Shown here one piece after another: positions 56,014 to 64,000 of a stretch of DNA of 64,000 nucleotides. The notes beneath the pieces were generated by a model. That model had not been told where the DNA came from and did not search any database. It saw nothing but the letters and a program-made list of their open reading frames with translations. The DNA comes from Dactylis glomerata (Eukaryota > Streptophyta > Magnoliopsida > Poales > Poaceae), in NCBI GenBank assembly GCA_007115705.1, contig QXEO01000336.1, positions 115,500-179,499 on the forward strand, given 5' to 3'. The translations under genes were made by a program, and so were the position numbers. Numbering within the stretch: the stretch's first letter is position 1; each line of letters starts with the position of its first letter.

Positions 56014-59000
56014 ATGGCTGCGACAATGGCGATGCGAGCCGGGAGCAGCGACAGAGGTGGCGCCGGGTTGGACTCGGGGAAGTATGTCCGGTACACGCCA
56101 GAGCAGATCGAGGCGCTCGAGCGGGTGTACTCCGACTGCCCCAAGCCGACATCCTCGCGCCGGCAGCAGCTGCTGCGCGAGTGCCCTATACTCGCCAACA
56201 TCGAGGCCAGGCAGATCAAGGTCTGGTTCCAAAACAGAAGGTAACAGTGAACGTCAATTCCGAAAAATTGTTAGCCTAGTATGCCCTGGGTGATGCCTTG
56301 TCTGTCGGTTAAAAATATGTGCTATAGTAGTATTCATCTAATAATGTAATACTGAAAACTGTTACATTGCTGGTTTGGAGATGATAGCTGTTTGATGTGG
56401 ATAAAAATTTCCATGTGCATTGCTTATTGTCACAATTGATAACCGAGCAGCCAGTGCACTTTACATGTTTAATCTTGAGTTGTTGTTCTCCCATGTTGTA
56501 CTAAGGCGGGACAACTGCGCCTGGTTGTTACAGGTGCCGTGATAAGCTGCGGAAGGAGTCTTCACGGCTTGAGTCCGTGAACAAAAAGGTGGCTGCTATG
56601 AACAAGCTTCTTATGGAGGAGAATGATCGCCTCCAGAAACAGGTCTCCCAGCTGGTTCATGAGAACGCACAAGTGCGGCAGCAGTTGAAGAATGTAAGTT
56701 TTTGCTGTGGTGGTGTAGGTGTTCCGCCCCCCTTCACAAACGTGGCCTTTGCTGAAGTCTTATTTGTTCACATTTCTTTTTGCATAATATAACACATCGT
56801 AGCATTCACATTTCCCTTTGCGTAAGGTTCAGTTTCATACGATGCATATAGTTGTATGCGAGTATGGTACAGAGTACTAGAGTGCATTACTTTCAAATTA
56901 CCAGTATGTTAAGGACATTGATCTCTTGTGCTACTGTTTTAAGGTAGGTATACCACCTAGAGGCTCTAGTTCATGGGGATGCTCAAAATAGCCATGTGTT
57001 TGGTCCTTGGGATACTAAACAGTTAACCAGATTGTCGTATGTTTACCCTTACTTTTCCTGATAATATTTATTGATTGAATACAGACTTCAATGGCAAATG
57101 ATATGAGCTGTGAATCAAATGTGACTACCCCTCAAAACCCTCTAAGGGATGCAAGTAACCCTTCTGGGTAAGAAAATCGCTCCGGATAGCTAGGGAAGAA
57201 TTCATGCTGCTTACCTTGCCTTCCCAAGATTATCTTTTCCTGAAACTAAATTTATTTTCGCATTCCAGGCTCCTTTCAATTGCAGAGGAGACCCTGACAG
57301 AGTTCCTCTCGAAGGCTACTGGGACAGCTATTGATTGGGTCCAGATGCCTGGGATGAAGGTTAGATGCCAACTCTATTGTTTTGTGATTACACCAATACG
57401 AGATTTGGTGACTTGCTAATTACATTCTGTTTTCATGGCATTAGCCTGGTCCGGATTCGGTTGGTATCGTGGCCATTTCACATGGTTGCCGTGGTGTTGC
57501 TGCCCGTGCCTGTGGTTTGGTGAATCTAGAACCAACAAGAGTAAGTGCTTCATCTGTTTCTTGGTGCTTAGTGTTGAAAATTTATCTTGCATCTGTTAAG
57601 GTACATGTGGATTGCTCACCTTCTTTCCATCAGTTCGTACTTTTGGTTCTACTGGTTGGTGCATGAAACTTAACAACATCTAGAGTTTTTTGTCAATATT
57701 AATCTGGAGTAAGTATTTCGTGTGCTAGTAAGCTCATCTGCCACTGGTTTAGACTTGGGTTTCTGTGTGGATATGGCGACTTGCTGGAAGGCATTGCTGC
57801 CAATCTGTTAGTTATTTGGGATGCAGTAAAGTTTGATCAGAAGGCAATTCTATACTTTAGGCCTTAGTAGCCTCTTCTGTAGCTCCTGATAGTTTTCTCT
57901 GATCACTTCGGCTCAGCTACAAAGATAGAATGCCCACCTCACATAAGTAGGTTCAAATTTTTTTTGATAGGGATGCAACTGAAAACTTTCCCCCCATTTT
58001 GAAAAGAAAAAAAACTTGAAACTTCTTTTAATGCGTGCAACTGAATACTTAGGCCTTAAATTTGAAGTCTCTTTTCCCAGACGAACCTGGAAAGTATCTG
58101 ACCATTTAGGATGTGCAAAAGAGATGAACACCCTCACCTCGCATACACATATTTTGCCTACTAATTAATTACAAAAACCAAACTGTCAATACAACTTGAT
58201 ATTTGCTAAAGGGAATCAATAATTGCGTGTGTCTGATAGAACTGTGTTATAGGTTGTAGAAATTTTGAAAGATCGACCGTCTTGGTTCCGTGATTGTCGT
58301 AGCCTGGAAGTCTTCACGGTGTTACCAGGTGCAAATGGAGGAACAATTGAACTTGTCTACACACAGGTCAGCATTAATTGTTGAAATGTTTCTTCAGCTG
58401 ATGTAGTGATGCACATTATTCCCGCTGTGAACACTATATTTCATATTTATTTGCAGTTGTATGCTCCAACAACTTTAGTCCCTGCACGTGATTTTTGGAC
58501 TCTAAGGTATACAACCATAGTGGAAGATGGCAGTCTTGTGGTACGTATAAGCATGGGCACTTAGTTTACTTATTTTAACTCTATTAAGTATGAGCCAGGA
58601 TATCACTCCTTGCTATCCACTAAGGAATATGAGCTATGATATCACCTCTTGCTAAGATCTTCCATCACTCTAAGGTCTGCGAGAGATCCTTGAGTGGTTC
58701 TGGGGGTGGTCCAAGTGCAGCTTCTGCACAGCAGTTTGTTAGAGCTGAAATGCTTCCAAGTGGATATTTAGTTCGGCCCTGTGAAGGTGGAGGTTCCATT
58801 GTGCATATTGTGGACCATCTGGAATTTGAGGTATGACCCCTGCTTTGTATCCATATATTCCATAGATGTAGCACTTTTTCTATTGGATGTCCATTGAACA
58901 TTTGATTTGGTTTCATCGTTCAGGCATGGAATGTTCCTGAAGTGCTTCGGCCGCTCTACGAGTCTTCTAGGGTAGTTGCTCAGAAAGTGACTACTGCGGT

Positions 59001-62000
59001 GAGTGCTTACAGACTGTTGGTTCAATCTATCTCTGTGTGTGAGGTTGCATTGGTACTGATTACGAACTCATCAATCTACGGGAGAACACTTATTCATGAA
59101 CTAAGATTTATGCTTGAATATGCTGTGAAAATGATTAAGAATTTTAGTCTTTGGAGATCCCAGATTTCATTCTCTGCACTATACTTCGTACTAAAAATTA
59201 CTAACTGCACCTACATATCAAGGCACTCCGCCACATCAGACAAATTGCTCAAGAAACGAGTGGTGAGGTGGTGTATCCCTTGGGGAGGCAACCTGCAGTA
59301 CTACGGACCTTTAGTCAAAGGCTGAGCAGGTGAATTTCGATCAACTTTTACTCTTTCTACGATTAATGTGTTTCATCTTGTTGACATGTTTCTGACAGCA
59401 ATGTTTACGTTTTTCCTTAGAGGCTTTAATGATGCCATCAGCGGTTTCAATGACGATGGTTGGTCTATAATGGGTGGAGATGGCATTGAAGATGTAGTCG
59501 TTGCTTGCAACTCAACTAAGAAAATTAGGAACATCAGCAATGGTGGTAATGCTTTTGCAGCCCCTGGAGGTACTATATGTGCCAAGGCATCGATGCTACT
59601 GCAGGTAAAGAGTGACCTTAGTTAGTTCATTAGTATGTAGCAAGGGACTCATCTTTCTTATTTTGTACGAAAATGAAACTTCAATAGTGGTTCAGCATTT
59701 CCAACATGCATGCACATGCACATAATGCATTGCTCATGATACCCAAACTCTGCAATAAAATGGCTGTGTGCATCGCCTGATGCAGAGGCCGGAGTTCTCC
59801 CTATTTCAAAATAATAATAATACACTGCTCAGAATATTGTCATTTGATAATGAATTTTAAAGATATTATAATTCGGCCACCAATTTGTGGGTTCTGATTT
59901 AACTGTTTCCTTAACCATTTATATTTGAGAAGTCATAGTATAGACAGTTGTCTTCATAAGGATATTGCATGCGACACATTTGAGTGCTTTAAAACTAGTT
60001 TGCCCATTTTCTGTATTTTAATAACTGTTAAATCAACTGACCTAAATTCATTTGTTGCATCTTTCTTACTTTATTTTGATATATTCTAGAGTGTCCCACC
60101 TGCAATACTCATTCGATTTCTGAGGGAGCATAGATCTGAATGGGCTGATTACAGTATGGATGCATATTTGGCTTCGGCACTGAAAACAAGCACATGTTCA
60201 TTCCCTGGGTTGCGTCCAATGAGATTTTCTGGGAACCAGATCATCATGCCACTTGCTCACACAGTAGAGAATGAGGAGGTATGTTTACGATGTTTCTGTC
60301 GAAAGCTTGTGCTATTTCATTTATTAGTGATCTGGTATCACAGTATCAGTGTATCACTATTATTGAATCACATGGTGACCTACAGTCATAGTAATCTACT
60401 TATTTGAGTATAAAAATAAATTCATTATTTTATTCTCACTGATGTTGTTACATTGCCATAGTGGAGAATGATACAATATAGCTAGTTAGTTTTATATCGA
60501 GATTGCCATTGTCATATTAAACTTGTGCTATTTCATTTATTAGTGATCTGGTGTCACAGTATCAGTGTATCACTATTATTGAATCAAAATGGTGACCTAC
60601 AAGTATAAACATTAATTCATTATTTTATTCTCACTGATGTTGTTACATTGCCATAGTGGAGAATGATACAATACAACTAGTTAGTTTTATATTGAGATTG
60701 CCATTGTCATATTAAACGCACCACATGGCTTATTGTTTGTTATCTTTAATTTGAAAAAGCAAATAATTTGCAGATTCTTGAAGTTGCTCGCCTTGGAGGG
60801 CAACCTCTCACTCATGAGGAAGTCCCTATTTCAAGTGATATTGACATGCTTCAGGTGAGAATCTTAACCACATTACACTTTATTTGTTTGGTGTGCCCTA
60901 CGGTATTTGGAGGAGATGTCTACAGTCCACTAGCATCACACTAACACCTGCATCAATAATTTCTTAAAAGATGTCTTAAAATCTTATGTTAGTCCGCTGC
61001 TCGTTATTATTTGCTCTGTTTCACTATGCATGTTAGCAAATCTCCTATAAAGTAACAGCTAGCATGACCCCATGCTTGTCTGATTATACAACGTAGCTTG
61101 ATACTGTATATTTTGCTAAGTAGAGTAAAAGGTGCAAAGCTTTGTACAAGAATGTAAATGTTCTGGTTTAATGTGATTTTGTGAGGAAACTGGGTTTAAT
61201 GTGATATTGAAGTCTGCTATTTCTACTATTCCTTAGTTCACTTGGAAGGGTTGCCATTCCATAAAATATTTATACTGGACTGAGTTCGTGATGTACCATT
61301 TGTCCTTTTGGTATCTCAGCTTTGCACAGGAATACATGAGAAATCTGTGGGATCCTCCTTCCAGCTTGTCTTTGCACCAATTGCTGATTTTCCAGATGAT
61401 GCTCCATTGATTTCATCCGGCTTTCGTGTTATACCACTTGATACAAAAACAGTTAAGCATTTCCACCCACATTACCCCGCTTTCTAACATTGCTTAGGTC
61501 ATCATGTGTTTTATTTGCTATCTGTTTGTGTACATGCAGTAAACTGTAATGTATTATTATGTCTATTAGCATCATAGGTGACCATAATTTTGTTATGTAA
61601 CTTAACCATCAAGTGTAAAATTGTTGGGATACTTTTACTTTTTATTAGATGATAATCTATTTGGCACAAATCCTTTCAATATGAAAAGAATCTTTCTTTT
61701 ACTTCCTGTTACTTAACAGTTCATTGGTTTCGTCAATGATTGCTGAGAGTTCTGTTCCAATACATGTGGTTTAGGTTTTGCGTACTTTGTTTTCAATCCG
61801 TAATTCAGATTCTGAGAGCAATAATCTTCTTCCGTTATCTATATAAAGTTTTTAACCATCATATCTCATGCAGGACGTTGTATCCTCTGGTAGGACATTA
61901 GATTTGGCATCTAGTCTTGAAGTGGGTTCCCTCGCAACCCAACCCTTGGAGGCATCTCCTGATAGTTGTAGTGTGCGATCTGTGCTGACAATCGCCTTTC

Positions 62001-63707
62001 AATTCCCTTATGAGCTCCATCTACAAGACAGTGTTGCCGCTATGGCCCGTCAGTATGTTCGTAGCATTGTTTCTGCTGTTCAAAGAGTGTCAATTGCTAT
62101 CTCTCCATCTCAATCTGGTCTAAATGCTGGGCAGAGGATGCTCTCTGGCTTACCTGAAGCAGAAACACTTGCTCGATGGATTTGCCAGAGCTATCGGTTA
62201 GTGTGCTTGTGATTCTTTTTCCTAGGGCGTCAGTCTTAGTCTGGCCCCTTTGATTCGTTTTCCATGCATTTGCAACCTGATATAATTGCTATCCACACAG
62301 TTACCATCTAGGGGTAGAGTTACTTACCCAATCAGATGGAGCCGGGGAACAATTGTTGAAGACGCTATGGCACCACCAAGATGCTATATTGTGCTGCTCT
62401 TTTAAGGTATCTGAAGAATCTGACACAGAAAATTTCCAACTCCAAGCCTACTTTCACTTCTATGTTCATCATTTGATCTAGACCTGATTTAGGTGATCCA
62501 TTACTATTAGAAATAGACCACTCAACCACTAATTACCTATGTACTCTACAAGCTTTATTACCCGTCCTTATGTCTTCGGATGCATACTCGAATTTAATTA
62601 TAACTGGTAGCTATGGCATGTTGCTAGATGAGCATGTAGCTTTCTTCTTTCTGAATTGATGAATAATTTTAAAGTAATTATTTAGCTGGTTGGTGTCTTG
62701 ATGGGGCTGCCACAATAAGAGCATTTACAGTCTTGTTCCAGAATAGGTGACGTTTTGTAGAGCTATTTATTTAGCTCCCAAAACGTCATTAGTTTTGAAA
62801 TAGAGTTAGTATTTGCAAAGGGATTGCTTCAGTATTCCACCTTAGAAAGTTTGTGAATCTTACAGATAGTTTTGTTTGCTTACAGTGGGGCAGACTGTTA
62901 CTTATGTAAACATAACGAGCATGAAAGCTCTTTTCAAGGGAAGAATTTGGCTCAGTTTTTTTTCCTTTTAAATCCAGCTATCTGACTTTGACATGCTAAC
63001 CAAACCCCTATATGCTATCATGTAACGATAGTCTATGCACATGGTTTTCTTTGTATTCTCACAGTTGCAGTTCCTAACCCTATAGTGCATTTTCTGACAA
63101 TAATGCTGTAATCTTCCTTTATTTTATCAGGAAATACCTGTGTTTACGTTTGCCAACAAGGCAGGACTTGACATGCTAGAAACTTCACTTGTGGCCTTAC
63201 AAGACCTCACATTGGACAAGATCTTTGATGAGTCTGGAAGAAAAGCTCTATTCTCTGAGATCTCAAAATTGGTGGAAGAGGTAGAACTACTTTCTTGCCC
63301 TTTTTGCATCAACTGGCACCCTAAATCACTAAATCATGCACTGGCTAACAGACTGTTAACCAGATTTTCTCTAATGCATACTGTACTATTGGCCACAGAA
63401 CATTTCCCCAAATTCCATAAACTTGCACATAGCGCATACTGTATGTCTGTATTTCCGCGTGTTCACTGTCCTCTGAACTTGCGCATAGCGCATACTGTAT
63501 TTTAGCTCTCTATATCTAGGTTGCTTGCTGACTAACCATTCTGCTATTTGGCGTGTTCAGGGCCACGTGTACCTTCCATCAGGCGTGTGCATGTCGGGGA
63601 TGGGCCGGCACGTCTCCTTCGACCAAGCGATAGCGTGGAAGGTTCTCGGCGAGGACAGCAGCATCCACTGCATGGCCTTCAGTTTCGTGAACTGGTCCTT
63701 CGTGTGA
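56014..63707 (+). CDS. HOX9/HOX10-like: Class III HD-ZIP transcription factor, REVOLUTA clade
   Basis: 18 coding exons with GT-AG junctions and kept frame: 56014-56240, 56534-56693, 57085-57167, 57269-57359, 57445-57540, 58253-58366, 58457-58540, 58675-58830, 58924-58998, 59223-59329, 59421-59604, 60090-60278, 60774-60854, 61320-61451, 61874-62196, 62301-62406, 63131-63280, 63561-63707. They give 834 residues, the usual ~840. Order: homeodomain ~21-82 (KVWFQNRRCRDK), leucine zipper ~85-125, START ~155-370 (lipid-binding fold), linker, MEKHLA ~690-834 ending FVNWSFV. Such nuclear dimeric factors set adaxial leaf polarity, meristem and vascular patterning and are repressed by miR165/166. ATG 56014 (MAATMAMRAG) matches the rice family start. 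No defect was seen. HOX9 versus HOX10 orthology is undecided. Confidence 0.96.
57349..57454 (+). promoter_or_regulatory. miR165/166 target site split by an intron
   Basis: CTGGGATGAAG (57349-57359, end of exon 4) and CCTGGTCCGG (57445-57454, start of exon 5) join in the mRNA into the conserved miR165/166 complementary site of all HD-ZIP III genes, coding PGMKPGP at the start of the START domain. The 85 bp intron separates the halves in DNA. Confidence 0.95.
60305..60717. repeat. Tandem duplication inside intron 12 of the HD-ZIP III gene
   Basis: The segment CTTGTGCTATTTCATTTATT ... CATTGTCATATTAAAC occurs at about 60306-60520 and again at about 60522-60717, with small indels and few substitutions. 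Both lie fully within the intron, so the protein is unaffected. Confidence 0.88.
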
Positions 63708-64000
63708 TGTGAGCCGCCGAACGCCGTCAAGCGGGGCGAGCAGATGACATTTTTGGCTGCTGTTGATCCGGATAGACACAGGGAAGAACATCGACTCAGC
63801 CCACACTATGCTAAGCCTTGTCGGGTGGGGATCGATCTTGTGTTCATGAAAACCAAACTCTAGTCTCCAGCTGATGTGTGAGTAGCACCTGAGAGTGGCC
63901 AGGAAGGAAGAGGCCGTTGCGTTCCTTCCAGACTTCCAGCAGATGTGGTTTTGGTCTTCATAAGTATAATTGGCACAACAGCGTTGCGCCGTGTCAGGCC
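63708..64000 (+). other. 3' UTR region of the HD-ZIP III gene
   Basis: 293 bp after the TGA with no other feature. The length is normal for a 3' UTR. No canonical AATAAA was seen before the window ends, so the polyadenylation site may lie beyond. Confidence 0.55.

Noticed and set aside
62748..62788. Small hairpin TGACGTTTTG...CAAAACGTCA in HD-ZIP III intron 16
   Set aside because: Too short to classify; could be a MITE fragment, but no ends or TSD were found.
1..64000. CRISPR arrays, tRNA or rRNA genes, bacterial-type operons
   Set aside because: None seen; the sequence is plant nuclear DNA, and the regular repeats found are TE-derived.

Overview
The window looks like nuclear DNA of a Triticeae grass (wheat, Aegilops or barley group). 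It is dominated by nested LTR retrotransposons of types familiar from that tribe: an Angela-like Copia LTR and Athila-lineage Gypsy elements with a tRNA-Asp type primer site. It also holds a CACTA element with 'TTAGTCCCGGTT' subterminal repeats and one typical cereal gene. The species call is inference from these families; no database search was possible.

Left part (1-36129). The 3' end of a Copia element (1-1929) abuts the end of a Gypsy LTR (1930-2233). Next come 447 bp of GC-rich DNA and the first 71 bp of a plant gene (ATG at 2681, AT-hook coding). That gene is cut by a 33.4 kb stack of minus-strand Gypsy elements and resumes at 36135 with a B3-like domain. The stack resolves cleanly by target-site duplications (TSDs). 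G1 (2752-36129, TSD CCCCT) is the outer element. G2 (5220-11795, TSD GATAT), of the same family, sits in its interior. G3 (16670-34999, TSD CAAGC), a related but coding-rich Athila-type element, sits in its 5' LTR. A Copia element C1 (17577-26041) sits in the 3' LTR of G3. G1 and G2 encode only a gag-like protein and look non-autonomous. G3 carries gag-PR-RT-RH-IN in one frame, interrupted by just two TAG codons, plus a separate coiled-coil ORF behind an apparent internal LTR-like promoter. G3-type elements could in principle serve G1 and G2 in trans (inference).

Middle (36130-54900). After the B3-like gene remnant come about 1.5 kb of unassigned DNA with a foldback element, then a complete 11.2 kb CACTA transposon (38348-49544, TSD AAT). 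It has an intact TNP2-type transposase gene and a multi-exon second gene ending in a C48-like cysteine protease domain, broken by one TAG. Both genes have a TATA box placed directly next to palindromic subterminal-type repeats. Unassigned DNA, a probable solo LTR (51216-52969) and a decayed PIF/Harbinger transposase (about 53300-54523) follow.

Right part (54900-64000). One complete, apparently functional host gene: an 18-coding-exon class III HD-ZIP transcription factor of the REVOLUTA clade (rice HOX9/HOX10 type). It encodes 834 residues, and its miR165/166 target site is assembled across an exon junction. It is the only clearly intact host gene in the window.
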